From positions 1 to 21,924 of the forward strand of contig JBKJUK010000019.1 of assembly GCA_046590705.1 (NCBI GenBank): a DNA stretch of 21,924 nt. The letters are read 5' to 3'. The notes below the pieces were generated by a model. The model was not told the DNA's origin, did not search any database, and saw only the letters and a list, made by a program, of their open reading frames with translations. Each line of letters opens with the position of its first letter. The first letter of the stretch is position 1. This stretch comes from JBKJUK01 sp046590705 (lineage in GTDB: Bacteria > Acidobacteriota > Thermoanaerobaculia > Gp7-AA8). The position numbers and the translations under genes are program-made. This document shows positions 7,801 through 15,400 of the stretch, piece after piece.

Positions 7801-8436
7801 ATGTCAGTTCAAGACGCAGTCAATCGACAGCCTTCAGATGCCGTAGAAGTTGATCAACTCTTCCTTCGGCGCTGGTCCCCGCGCTCATTCTCCGCGAGGC
7901 CGCTTCCAGCTGGCGCCGTAGCGTCGCTTCTCGAGGCCTCCCGCTGGGCTCCGTCATGCTTCAACGAGCAGCCCTGGTTCTTCGTGTACGCCGACGACCC
8001 AGATGGCAAGTCTCGAATCCTCGATCTTCTCGTCGAAACCAACCGTGCCTGGGCCAGGCGAGCTCCTCTACTGATGGTGGTCTTCGCCAGGCGAACCTTC
8101 GAGCGCACTGGCAAAGAAAACAGATGGTCAGCTTTCGATGCCGGTTCTGCGTGGATGTCGCTGGCACTTCAGGCCACACAGCTGGGTATCGCCACGCATG
8201 CCATGGGAGGTTTCGATGAAAAGCGAGCCCTCACCGAACTCGGAGTGGACGGCGCACTCTTCGAAGCGATGGCTGTGATCGCCGCCGGTTATCGCGACCA
8301 AGACCTTAGTTCGTTATCGGAAGCGCTTGTTGCCAGAGAGTCTCCCGGCGACCGAAAATCCATTCACGAGACCAGTCGTAAACTGCTAACCAGTGTCAGG
8401 GAGGGCCAAGATGATTCAGGTACGACGAAGCAGTGA
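7801..8436 (+). CDS. Nitroreductase-family FMN oxidoreductase, 211 aa
   Basis: Predicted FMN-dependent NAD(P)H oxidoreductase of the nitroreductase fold; the physiological substrate is unknown. Family motifs are the N-terminal RRWSPRSF (FMN phosphate contact), ASRWAPSCFNEQPWFFVY, the central SAWMSLALQATQLGIATHAMGGFD and the IAAGY segment near residue 160. The length is usual. I place the start at ATG 7801; the frame is also open from a GTG 9 nt upstream, with no clear ribosome binding site for either. The last 26 nt overlap the pirin gene, so the two are probably co-transcribed and translationally coupled. A pairing of a flavin reductase with a cupin quercetinase-like protein suggests a redox or aromatic detoxification role, which is inference. 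Confidence 0.88.
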   Translation: MSVQDAVNRQPSDAVEVDQLFLRRWSPRSFSARPLPAGAVASLLEASRWAPSCFNEQPWFFVYADDPDGKSRILDLLVETNRAWARRAPLLMVVFARRTFERTGKENRWSAFDAGSAWMSLALQATQLGIATHAMGGFDEKRALTELGVDGALFEAMAVIAAGYRDQDLSSLSEALVARESPGDRKSIHETSRKLLTSVREGQDDSGTTKQ

Positions 8437-9112
8437 CCGAGGACAAGCTGATCACGGGTGGCTGAGGACGTTTCACAGCTTCTCCTTCGCCGACTATTAC
8501 GACCAGCGCTTCGAGAGTTTCAGAGCACTTCGTGTCATCAACGAGGATTTCGTCGCAGCGGGTAAAGGCTTCGGAACACATGCGCACAGAGACATGGAAA
8601 TCATCACCTACGTCCTCAGCGGTGAGCTCAAACATCAGGACAGCATGGGTACCGGCTCGATCATCCGCCCGGGCGACGTCCAGAAGATGTCGGCTGGAAC
8701 AGGCGTCACGCATAGCGAGGTGAACTCGTCCAGCAGGGAAGAGCTCCACCTGCTTCAAATCTGGATCCTCCCGGAGCGGGCAGGAATCACTCCCGCTTAC
8801 CAGGAGAAACGTTTCGAACGGGAAGCGAAACTCAATCAGCTTCGCCTGATCGCGTCGCGAGACGGGCGCGAGGGGACCATCCTCGTGCACCAGGACGTGA
8901 ATCTCTTCGCGGCCGTCATCGACTCACCCGAAGTTGAACTCTCTCATTCAATGCCTGCTGAGCGCCACGCGTGGTTGCAGGTCGCGCGAGGGAGTGTGAT
9001 CGTGAATGGAGTGGCGCTCGGCCAGGGAGACGCTGCTGCGATCAAGTCAGAGAACAGCTTGAAGATCTCAGGTGAAGCTGAGAGCGAGTTTCTCCTGTTC
9101 GACCTGGCCTGA
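8411..9112 (+). CDS. Pirin-family bicupin (YhhW/YhaK-like), 233 aa
   Basis: A bicupin metalloprotein of the pirin family; some bacterial members show quercetin 2,3-dioxygenase activity, while others have regulatory roles. All four expected metal ligands of the N-terminal cupin are present: H57 and H59 (THAHRDMEI), H101 and E103 (VTHSE). The signature WLRTFHSFSFADYYD at residues 17-31 is typical. The C-terminal cupin (about 140-230) lacks an obvious metal site, as in other pirins. The start ATG at 8411 is preceded by AGGGAGGG a few bases upstream and overlaps the nitroreductase gene by 26 nt. An upstream ATG at 8393 is less well supported. Downstream lies a tiny membrane-peptide gene after 40 nt. 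Confidence 0.93.
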   Translation: MIQVRRSSDRGQADHGWLRTFHSFSFADYYDQRFESFRALRVINEDFVAAGKGFGTHAHRDMEIITYVLSGELKHQDSMGTGSIIRPGDVQKMSAGTGVTHSEVNSSSREELHLLQIWILPERAGITPAYQEKRFEREAKLNQLRLIASRDGREGTILVHQDVNLFAAVIDSPEVELSHSMPAERHAWLQVARGSVIVNGVALGQGDAAAIKSENSLKISGEAESEFLLFDLA

Positions 9113-9152
9113 GCAATGCTGCACAATGAGCAGACATAAAGAGGGTGATCGA

Positions 9153-9299
9153 ATGGATGAAGAGCGGAGCGGAGTCAAGAAGACCGTGGTCTACGAGCAC
9201 AGCGAATCCTCCGGTTCGCCGAAGCAGATCCTGCCGATCGTGATCGTTGTCGCGCTGGTGGTCATCGCCATCGTCGTGTTTATTTTCATGCGAACGTGA
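9153..9299 (+). CDS. Small single-pass membrane protein, 48 aa
   Basis: A short open frame with a charged N-terminal half (residues 1-30, rich in Glu, Lys and Ser) and one strongly hydrophobic helix (about 34-46, ILPIVIVVALVVIAIVVFIF) ending MRT. The ATG at 9153 is preceded by GAGGGTG at 9141-9147. An upstream in-frame ATG at 9126 would add nine residues without a better site. It follows the pirin gene by 40 nt and may belong to the same transcript. I do not recognise a family. The clean membrane segment plus a good ribosome binding site support a real gene. Confidence 0.6.
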   Translation: MDEERSGVKKTVVYEHSESSGSPKQILPIVIVVALVVIAIVVFIFMRT

Positions 9300-9608
9300 G
9301 CTTCTGAGAAACTCACAGGTTCTATGCGGGTTACAGACTCGAAGAATGACGCTGCGGACGGTAACGTCATTCCGAAAGAGCGCGCCGTGCTCGATGGCGA
9401 GCGCAGATGGAACTGCGACTGAGGAATCTACGCGCAAGGATCGCGCTCAACATTTACAGCGCGGTCCCTGTGCGTAGATTCCTCGCACCCACCCATCCCG
9501 CCGCTCGGAATGACGGCGCTCCTGCTGATGCAAAGCGATGCTGCTCTTTCTCTCAGTCGCCCCGCAGCGCGGTCCGGGGTTCGGGACGACGACGCCCCGG
9601 CACGGAAG
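9300..9608. other. Intergenic region with a hairpin element
   Basis: No gene is visible between the small membrane protein and the convergent HD-GYP gene. The region contains the 149-bp palindromic element at 9366-9514. Just before it a second short inverted pair (AATGACG near 9345, CGTCATT at 9365-9371) shares the element's end sequence. The rest (9515-9608) is GC-rich and without recognised signal. Confidence 0.6.
9366..9514 (+). repeat. Palindromic element with GTCATTCCGA ends (149 bp)
   Basis: The ends GTCATTCCGA (9366-9375) and TCGGAATGAC (9505-9514) are exact 10-bp inverted repeats. Inside, 9421-9447 pairs with 9458-9484 as a nearly uninterrupted stem of about 27 bp, with outer arms GAGGAATCTACGC and GCGTAGATTCCTC and a loop of about 10 nt. 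The structure resembles non-autonomous MITE or BIME-like intergenic repeats. It could also serve as a transcription barrier between the convergent genes around it. Confidence 0.7.
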
Positions 9609-11531
9609 TCAGATGGTACGCATGGGGTTCTCGTACACTTTGGCCTCGATGAACAGCTGCACGAGCGCATCGTCGAGAAAGCCGTCGCGTACTTCCATAT
9701 TCAGGATGTCGAGTGCTCTGTCGGTGGGGACAGCTTTCTTGTACGGCCGATCCTTCGCCGTGAGAGCGTCGTAGATGTCTGACACGGTCATCATCCTGGA
9801 TTGAATTGAAATGGCGTCGGACGGCAGTGCGCGCGGATAGCCCTTCCCATTCACCTTTTCGTGATGCGCGTAGGCGATGTTCGGAACGTTCTTCAAATCT
9901 CGGGTCCAGGGGATCTTCGACAGAAAGCTGTATGTGTTCGTGACGTGACTCTCGATCTCCACTCTCTCTGACACATCCAGATTGCCTTTCCTGATCGACA
10001 GCGATTGCACTTCCTCTTCACTGAGCAGCCGCTGCAACACGCCGTTCGCATCCGTGTAGCGCTTTCCGCCGAGTTCCTGAAGATACTGAAACTCCCCTTC
10101 TGGAAGAACGGTAGGTTCGTTCGAGCGCAGGACAAAGTCGTAATCCGAACGCAACTGCGCCAGTTCCGCTTCCAAGTCGTTCTCGATGGAAACCCGCTCA
10201 GCAGCGAACGCCGATTCTCCTTTGGTCAGTAGAAGCTGGTACAGCCGCCGCTGTACATCGGCTTCAGCCGACTTCATGAGAAATTGGAACCGGGAGTGGA
10301 TCAGGTCGGTCTGAAGGGGGTACAGCTTCTTCTCCTTCACCAGCACCTTCTCCCTGACTCCGACCTTTCCGAAGTCGTGCAGAAGAGACGCGTAACGAAT
10401 CTCCCGCAGCTGGTCAAGGGAGAATGTCGTCGTTGCGAAGCGACCGGTGTCGATGGAGTCGACTGTCCGCGCCAGAAGAACCGTGAGATCCGCGACGCGG
10501 AAAGAATGCCCCGAGGTGGTCGGGTCGCGCTGCTCGATGGCGGTAACGGACGCAGTCACGAATCCCTCGAACAGTCGTTCGATCGAATCGTAAAGAAGGT
10601 TGTTCTCCACCGCGACCGCGGCCTGACCTCCGAGCGAACGCATCATGCCCACTGTCCGCGCGTCGAAGCCGGTCACGTTGGCCGGTACATTCGAGGCCGT
10701 CAATCTGGCCGGGCTGCCCGGTTTCCTTCGATTGATCAGCTGGATGACGCCGATGATGTCGCCCTGCTGATTCATCATCGGGAAGACCAGAAGGGATCGC
10801 GTCAGATAGCCGTTGGCGACGTCGAAAGAACTGTTGAATGTGTACTCTGCACCTTCAGGCAAGTGATAGGCATCATCAAGGTTCAAAGTCTCGCCTGTGA
10901 GTGCGACGTATCCAGCGAGACTCTTCTTCGTGATTGGGAGCAGTTTCTCCTGAAAGTCCACTGGGATCGAGTCGTTCTGGGCGAGTTTCCAGCGGAGCGC
11001 CTTGTTTCCGCTCTCATCTTCGTCGAGCAGATAGAGACTACCGGCATCAGCCCTGCTCAGTTCTCTGCTTTTGGTAAGAATCATGATCAACAAACCGTCG
11101 CGATCCCTCAAGGTCGAGAGGGCCATACCGACGTTGTTCATTTCCTGAAGTTCCTGGCTCCTCAGTCTCAACTCTTCTTCCAGCTCGCCAGTTGCACGAC
11201 GCTCGAGCAGGAACTCGAAACAGCGTTCTATGGCCAGCAAAAGCATGGTCTCGTCCGGGTCGGCCGGCAGAAGGGAAAAGAGCGCGGCCTCAATCTGAGG
11301 CGACACCGGATCGACACCGAGACCGATCAGGACCGCTTCATCGAAATGATCATCGCTGCCGGACTGCTGGAGTGTCTTGTCGAAAAGAACGACCGACGGT
11401 CCGCTGGCCAGACATTCCCGCAGCGAGTCTTTGCAGCTGGCTGTCCAGCGGGAGCGGATGATCGGATAGCGGTCGATCGGAAAATCCTTCGAGTAGAACA
11501 GCAGGTCACGGGATCGTGCGGCCTCGTTCAA
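9609..11531 (-). CDS. GAF/HD-GYP domain protein, putative c-di-GMP phosphodiesterase, 640 aa
   Basis: Likely hydrolyses cyclic di-GMP in response to a ligand or redox cue. Residues 1-115 are a poorly conserved module, perhaps a degenerate receiver. A short coiled coil (115-132) precedes a GAF domain (about 138-315, with GSLYLLDED and GVIQLINRR). The HD-GYP domain shows H342 (GHS), H385-D386 (LLHDFGKVGV), H529, HHEK at 556-559, GKGYP at 562-566 and SDIYDAL at 584-590. About 140 residues separate the HD pair from H529, far more than usual, so an insertion of roughly 100 mostly charged helical residues (about 405-515) sits in the catalytic domain. The start is TTG 11531 with GAGGAG 6 nt upstream, 10 nt after the moaA stop. 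A longer GTG start (11594) would overlap moaA. Confidence 0.88.
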   Translation of the reverse strand: MNEAARSRDLLFYSKDFPIDRYPIIRSRWTASCKDSLRECLASGPSVVLFDKTLQQSGSDDHFDEAVLIGLGVDPVSPQIEAALFSLLPADPDETMLLLAIERCFEFLLERRATGELEEELRLRSQELQEMNNVGMALSTLRDRDGLLIMILTKSRELSRADAGSLYLLDEDESGNKALRWKLAQNDSIPVDFQEKLLPITKKSLAGYVALTGETLNLDDAYHLPEGAEYTFNSSFDVANGYLTRSLLVFPMMNQQGDIIGVIQLINRRKPGSPARLTASNVPANVTGFDARTVGMMRSLGGQAAVAVENNLLYDSIERLFEGFVTASVTAIEQRDPTTSGHSFRVADLTVLLARTVDSIDTGRFATTTFSLDQLREIRYASLLHDFGKVGVREKVLVKEKKLYPLQTDLIHSRFQFLMKSAEADVQRRLYQLLLTKGESAFAAERVSIENDLEAELAQLRSDYDFVLRSNEPTVLPEGEFQYLQELGGKRYTDANGVLQRLLSEEEVQSLSIRKGNLDVSERVEIESHVTNTYSFLSKIPWTRDLKNVPNIAYAHHEKVNGKGYPRALPSDAISIQSRMMTVSDIYDALTAKDRPYKKAVPTDRALDILNMEVRDGFLDDALVQLFIEAKVYENPMRTI

Positions 11532-11537
11532 TCGTTT

Positions 11538-11543
11538 CTCCTC
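11538..11543 (-). promoter_or_regulatory. Shine-Dalgarno GAGGAG for the HD-GYP gene
   Basis: On the minus strand GAGGAG lies 6 nt before TTG 11531 and overlaps the moaA stop codon (11544-11542). This favours the 640-residue start and suggests that ribosomes finishing moaA can re-initiate on the HD-GYP gene. Confidence 0.55.
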
Positions 11544-12537
11544 AACCGCCAATTGCCGACATTGTTCTTTCGGGCTGCACGAAGCCGGTCTCACCGATCG
11601 TGTGTCCCGGGCTTTTCTTCCAGACTGCAGAAGCGATGATATCGATCATTTCATCGTCGTCTGCACCACTTCGGAGCGGCCCCCGCAGGTCGACCTCGCT
11701 GGTCGAGAACAGACAGCTGCGAAGTTGTCCGTCTGCCGTGACCCGGAGGCGATTGCAATTGCCGCAGAAAGGATCCGTCACCGGGGAGATGAGCCCGATC
11801 TCCCCCTGCGTGTCCTCGAATCTGTAGCGCCTGGAAGTCGAGGCGCGATGTACATCGTCGAGCCGAATCATGTCGTATCTGCTCCGGAGAATCTCGAGCA
11901 TTTCGCGCCCGGGCACGACCTGCTCGCGAGTCCAGCGATGGCCGGAATCGAGCGGCATGAACTCGATGAATCGAACCGAAGTCCCAGTGGACCTCGCAAA
12001 TTCTGCAAAGTCGAGAATCTCGTCATCGTTCACGCCGCGGATGATCACGGCGTTGACCCGTATGTCGACGAAACCGGCGCGTCGCGCAGCGTCGATTCCG
12101 TCCAGCACATCACCAAGCGCGTCGCGCTGTGTGATCTGGCGGAAACGATCCGCCTGTAGTGTGTCCAGTGAGATGTTGAGCCGGTGGATACCCGCCGCAC
12201 GCAAATGACCAGCTGCACGTGAAAGCAACCTGCCATTGGTGGTCAGGGCCAGGTCTCGGATTCCGTCTATTTCAACGATCTGCTCGATCAGTCGGAGCAG
12301 GTGCGGTCGGAGCAGAGGCTCGCCTCCGGTGATGCGCAACTTGTCGACCCCCAGACCAGAGAAAATGGTGATCAGGCGGATGATCTCGGGGAAGGTGAGG
12401 ATGGAATCCGAAGGGAGCCAGTTCACCGTCTCGTCCGGCAGACAGTAGCCGCAGCGAAAGTTGCAGCGATCCGTGATCGAGATCCTGAGATCGCCGATGG
12501 AACGTCCTAGAGAATCCTGCAGGCGGTGTACTGTCAT
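11542..12537 (-). CDS. moaA: GTP 3',8-cyclase MoaA, 331 aa
   Basis: Radical-SAM enzyme that, with MoaC, turns GTP into cyclic pyranopterin monophosphate, the first step of molybdenum cofactor synthesis. The N-terminal radical-SAM cluster motif C25-x3-C29-x2-C32 (DRCNFRCGYC) and the C-terminal cluster motif CGNCNRLRVTADGQLRSC are intact. Other signatures are GGEPLLR, NISLDTL and the final double glycine (MSAIGG) needed for activity. The length is normal. It starts with ATG 12537 and is divergent from the lipoprotein gene. No other moa or moe gene is nearby; its only partner is the HD-GYP gene directly downstream, an unusual pairing. Confidence 0.97.
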   Translation of the reverse strand: MTVHRLQDSLGRSIGDLRISITDRCNFRCGYCLPDETVNWLPSDSILTFPEIIRLITIFSGLGVDKLRITGGEPLLRPHLLRLIEQIVEIDGIRDLALTTNGRLLSRAAGHLRAAGIHRLNISLDTLQADRFRQITQRDALGDVLDGIDAARRAGFVDIRVNAVIIRGVNDDEILDFAEFARSTGTSVRFIEFMPLDSGHRWTREQVVPGREMLEILRSRYDMIRLDDVHRASTSRRYRFEDTQGEIGLISPVTDPFCGNCNRLRVTADGQLRSCLFSTSEVDLRGPLRSGADDDEMIDIIASAVWKKSPGHTIGETGFVQPERTMSAIGG

Positions 12538-12558
12538 GGTGTGAAGTTCGGTGGTCGC

Positions 12559-12564
12559 GAAGCA
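12559..12564 (-). promoter_or_regulatory. Possible -10 element for moaA
   Basis: The minus strand reads GTGTAATAATGC about 25 nt upstream of the moaA ATG; TAATAA/TAATAAT resembles a sigma-70 -10 box. No convincing -35 is seen at 16-18 nt, so the call is weak. Confidence 0.25.
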
Positions 12565-12634
12565 TTATTACACCACTACGGACCATAGAGAATCTGCCCG
12601 GCGTCTCAGATCGCTGGTGTGCTAGGCTCAGGTC

Positions 12635-13084
12635 ATGCCTTTGGCCGCCTCGTCGAGACGCGTTCTCCTCAGTTTTTCTCTCCTCGCAGCATCGCTGGCG
12701 GCGGCTTGTGGCGAGCTGAAATCGCTGCCTACCGCCCCTCCCTTCGAACCTCCACCCGATTCGGGTGCAACCTTCCGGCGGGTGCAACAGGAAATCTTTA
12801 CGCCTTCCTGCGCCCTATCAGGTTGCCACGACGACTTCAGACGCGAGTCGCAGCTAAGCCTCTCCGCTGCGCAGTCATACGCCGCGATCGTGAACGTACC
12901 GAGCGTGGAACTCCGCCTTGCCCGGATCGCGCCGAACGATCCCGAACGAAGCTACCTCTACCTGAAGGTGAAAGGCGGGCCTGGCATCGTGGGAGACAGG
13001 ATGCCGCTCGCTTCACCTGCTCTCACTCCTGCCCAGCAGCAACTGATCCGCGACTGGATCCGCCGAGGCGCTCCGAATGATTAA
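12635..13084 (+). CDS. Lipoprotein with CX4CH (cytochrome c-like) motif, 149 aa
   Basis: Exported lipoprotein: a basic N-terminus and hydrophobic stretch (residues 8-24) end at C25 in LAAAC, a plausible lipobox. After a Pro-rich linker (31-43) the sequence IFTPSCALSGCHD contains C59-x4-C64-H65, a spaced variant of the CxxCH haem-attachment motif, and later GDRMPLASPALTPAQ offers a Met (M in DRMP) as potential axial ligand. Small predicted cytochromes with similar TPSC..xGCH and final WIRxGA (here DWIRRGAPND) are familiar in Acidobacteriota and myxobacteria. Haem binding is not proven by sequence alone. The last 8 nt overlap the DUF5777 gene, indicating a two-gene unit. Confidence 0.75.
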   Translation: MPLAASSRRVLLSFSLLAASLAAACGELKSLPTAPPFEPPPDSGATFRRVQQEIFTPSCALSGCHDDFRRESQLSLSAAQSYAAIVNVPSVELRLARIAPNDPERSYLYLKVKGGPGIVGDRMPLASPALTPAQQQLIRDWIRRGAPND

Positions 13085-13892
13085 GCCACTGTTGCTTTCG
13101 TTGATCCTTGCCTCATCGTTCAGCGCGTTATCTGCTCAGAGTCAGTACACACCGTATGCGCCGCTCGCACTTGGCGAGACCCTGATCAACCAGCCAACGC
13201 CGAGAGTGTTCGGTGTCGGCACCTGGGAAATCAAATTCACACACCGCTTCTCTCAGCCCATCAACGAAGGCGACATTCAGTCACTCTGGGGTCTGGACAG
13301 TGCGGCGGACATAGGCATCGGTCTCACCTACGTTCCCATTCAGGACCTTCAGATTTCGTTGTACCGCACCGACATACAGGACGACTACGAACTCGCTGCG
13401 AAATGGTCAGCGCTCAAGCAGGCTCCGGCCATGCCCGTGTCACTCTCGTTCCGCGCTGGAGCGGATGTACGCACCGAGGAAGGGATGAACGATCGCGCTT
13501 CGTTCTTCGCACAAGCCCTCGTGTCACGTCGCATCGGCGAGCGCATCGAGATCTTCGCGAACCCTTCCTACGTGAGCAACACGGACTCGTTCGAGCATGC
13601 GGTGAATCTGCCACTGGGCGCCGCCTACATGCTCAAACCGCATCTCTCCGCAATCATCGAACTGATCCCGCCGAATGGCGATTTGCCGTCCTCCATCGAT
13701 AGCGATTTCTCATGGGCCATCGGACTCAAGCGTGCCATTGGCGGCCACTATTTCGAGGTACTCCTCAGCAACAGCAGGGCTACTCACGTGGACCAGTACG
13801 TGCCAGGTAATTTTCTCGGCGGCCTCAACGCCGGCGACGTCTACCTCGGGTTCAACATCGAGAGAAGGTTTGGGGGACGCGGTCCGCGGTAG
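13077..13892 (+). CDS. DUF5777-family beta-barrel protein, 271 aa
   Basis: Probable outer-membrane beta-barrel of the DUF5777 family, function unknown. A signal peptide (residues 1-20, ending LSAQS) is followed by alternating beta strands with aromatic girdles. Family-like phrases are LINQPTPRVFGVGTWEIKFTHRF near the start, SLWGLDSAADIGIGLTYVP, the middle NPSYVSNTDSFEHAVNLPLG and the closing GGLNAGDVYLGFNIERRF. The start ATG overlaps the stop of the CX4CH lipoprotein gene by 8 nt, so the two are translationally coupled. Joint synthesis of a putative haem lipoprotein and a barrel suggests a shared envelope function, for instance extracellular electron exchange or sensing; this is speculation. 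Confidence 0.8.
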   Translation: MIKPLLLSLILASSFSALSAQSQYTPYAPLALGETLINQPTPRVFGVGTWEIKFTHRFSQPINEGDIQSLWGLDSAADIGIGLTYVPIQDLQISLYRTDIQDDYELAAKWSALKQAPAMPVSLSFRAGADVRTEEGMNDRASFFAQALVSRRIGERIEIFANPSYVSNTDSFEHAVNLPLGAAYMLKPHLSAIIELIPPNGDLPSSIDSDFSWAIGLKRAIGGHYFEVLLSNSRATHVDQYVPGNFLGGLNAGDVYLGFNIERRFGGRGPR

Positions 13893-13995
13893 CTCGTAAC
13901 CTAACGGTTTACGGCAAGGGCATGCGAGGCGCTCGCGCCGTCTGCATCAACCGCGAGAAATAGGGGCTGGACCATCAGGAGGAAGACGCAGAAAT

Positions 13996-14502
13996 ATGCG
14001 CAGCGGGCGCACCGTTCCTCAGTGCATCGTGAATAAATTATTTTTCTCTCTCGGAGCACTCTGTCTGCTGTTTGTTCCGGATTTCTCGCTGGGCCAGGTT
14101 ACGCCGCCTCCGGTCGTCGTCGAGCGCCCTCGATCCCCGCTGGTCGTTGCCGCGGAAGCCTCGAGGAAGCCTGGAAAGAAAGCGAAGAAGGTGATCACCT
14201 CAGCGTCGGTCAAGCGGTCCACCGGCTCGCTGATCCAGAAGACCAGGCCCCTGCCTCCTATTGCGGCCCCGGTCGCTCCGGCTACAGCTCCGGTCGCGTC
14301 AACAGTCGGACCTGCTCCGGTGCGAGCGGACAAACAGGCTCTGCGCAAAAAGATCGCACAACTGGAAGCCGATTTGCGTCTCCTTGGCAGCGAGTCCGAC
14401 GAAACCACACCGAACCATGAAGACGACGATTCAGTCGTCCGGCGGTCAGTTGAAGTTCAAAAGGAACTGGCTGCAGCCCGCGCACTGTTGGAGAAGCCCT
14501 GA
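13996..14502 (+). CDS. Exported Ala/Pro/Lys-rich protein with C-terminal coiled coil, 168 aa
   Basis: Unrecognised secreted protein. A hydrophobic signal segment (about residues 14-33, LFFSLGALCLLFVPDFSLGQ) is followed by a low-complexity Pro/Val/Ala/Lys-rich linker (35-105, including KKAKKV and repeated APVA-type words). A heptad-like helix comes next (KQALRKKIAQLEADLRLLG, about 112-131), then an acidic patch and a final helix (RRSVEVQKELAAARALLEK). This looks like a periplasmic tether or scaffold, but no function can be assigned. The ATG 13996 follows AGGAGGAAG with a somewhat long spacer; GTG at 14029 would give a tighter signal peptide. The next gene starts within 50 nt and may be in the same operon. 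Confidence 0.65.
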   Translation: MRSGRTVPQCIVNKLFFSLGALCLLFVPDFSLGQVTPPPVVVERPRSPLVVAAEASRKPGKKAKKVITSASVKRSTGSLIQKTRPLPPIAAPVAPATAPVASTVGPAPVRADKQALRKKIAQLEADLRLLGSESDETTPNHEDDDSVVRRSVEVQKELAAARALLEKP

Positions 14503-14544
14503 TGAACCACGCCAATGGCCGCCTCCTTGCACCTCCGGAAGAGC

Positions 14545-15378
14545 ATGCACTGCCCTGAATGTAACGTGCTGCTCGAAAATGATGCGGTCGCCTGCAGAAC
14601 CTGCGGACTGATCATTCCAGACTCGGCCCGTCCGAAACGTCGTCAGGAAGATCTGTCTGGCCAGAATCGTCGAGCAGTCGACAGCGGACGCATCCCTTGT
14701 CCATTCTGCGGAGGGCAGATCGAGAGTGGTTCCTTGCGGTGCAAGCACTGCGGCGACATTGTCGACGATTCCTACAGAAGGGCTCGCGCACGAAAGCTCC
14801 GCAGCCGTATCAACTACGCAAGTTGGGTCGCCTACTTCTTCGGGCTCTTCGCCTTCCTGATTTTCAAGCCGGTAGGCCTAATCTCCATCGCCGCCGGACT
14901 CATTCTGTCGATCGTCTACTACGCCATCCCTGTCGACGGAGATTCAAAATCGGACAAGGATGATCCGCCAGGCACAGACGCAGGATCGGACAGCACGGAT
15001 GGAGAGAAACGTGGCATCTCGCGATTCCTCAACCTGGAGAAGGTCAGCATTCCCTTTCCCGCACTCCCCTCGAAGCGGCTCGTTTTCGTAGGGACACCAT
15101 TCGCTGCTGCAGTGATCGGCTATCTCGCAAACTTCTTCTTCCTTCAGCAGCCGATGAACGAAATCCTCAACAGCAATGCATCCCTCAAGGGAGTGACCGT
15201 GACCGCCCATTACAAGTATTGGGTGGTTCCGGGTGTGGTCGTGATCGACCTCGGCAAGATGGGCCCGGGACAGAATCCGATCCAGGTTCAGGCGGCCTTT
15301 CAGGAGTACGCGAAGACCCTGAAGGGTGAAGGGAAGAAAGTCGAGCTGCGCTTTCGTGACAAGCCCGTCGAGAACTGA
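14545..15378 (+). CDS. Double zinc-ribbon membrane protein, 277 aa
   Basis: An unrecognised protein with two rubredoxin-like zinc ribbons at the N-terminus: C3-x2-C6/C17-x2-C20 (CPEC, CRTC) and C52-x2-C55/C66-x2-C69 (CPFC, CKHC). Two adjacent hydrophobic helices follow (about 88-130), then an acidic, Asp/Ser/Lys-rich linker (130-155) and a third membrane segment (about 176-200, FVGTPFAAAVIGYLANFFFL). A soluble C-terminal domain of about 75 residues completes it. I set the start at ATG 14545 (GGAAGAG just upstream, and the ribbon begins at residue 2); ATG 14515 would add ten residues. The function is unknown. It probably forms a unit with the preceding exported protein and converges on the HAD gene. 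Confidence 0.72.
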   Translation: MHCPECNVLLENDAVACRTCGLIIPDSARPKRRQEDLSGQNRRAVDSGRIPCPFCGGQIESGSLRCKHCGDIVDDSYRRARARKLRSRINYASWVAYFFGLFAFLIFKPVGLISIAAGLILSIVYYAIPVDGDSKSDKDDPPGTDAGSDSTDGEKRGISRFLNLEKVSIPFPALPSKRLVFVGTPFAAAVIGYLANFFFLQQPMNEILNSNASLKGVTVTAHYKYWVVPGVVVIDLGKMGPGQNPIQVQAAFQEYAKTLKGEGKKVELRFRDKPVEN

Positions 15379-15400
15379 GACTGCCACTGAGCTTGTGTGG

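Noticed and set aside
11532..11594. GTG start at 11594 for the HD-GYP protein
   Set aside because: It would overlap moaA by 53 nt and lacks a ribosome binding site, while TTG 11531 has GAGGAG at ideal spacing directly after the moaA stop.
10284..11639. 451-codon open frame on the plus strand opposite the HD-GYP gene
   Set aside because: It is antisense to a protein with clear GAF and HD-GYP motifs; its translation is rich in Arg, His and Gln with no recognisable domain. GC-rich codon bias on the opposite strand explains its length.
12619..13080. 153-codon frame overlapping the CX4CH lipoprotein in another frame
   Set aside because: It lacks any domain and competes with a frame that has a signal peptide, lipobox and coupled downstream gene.
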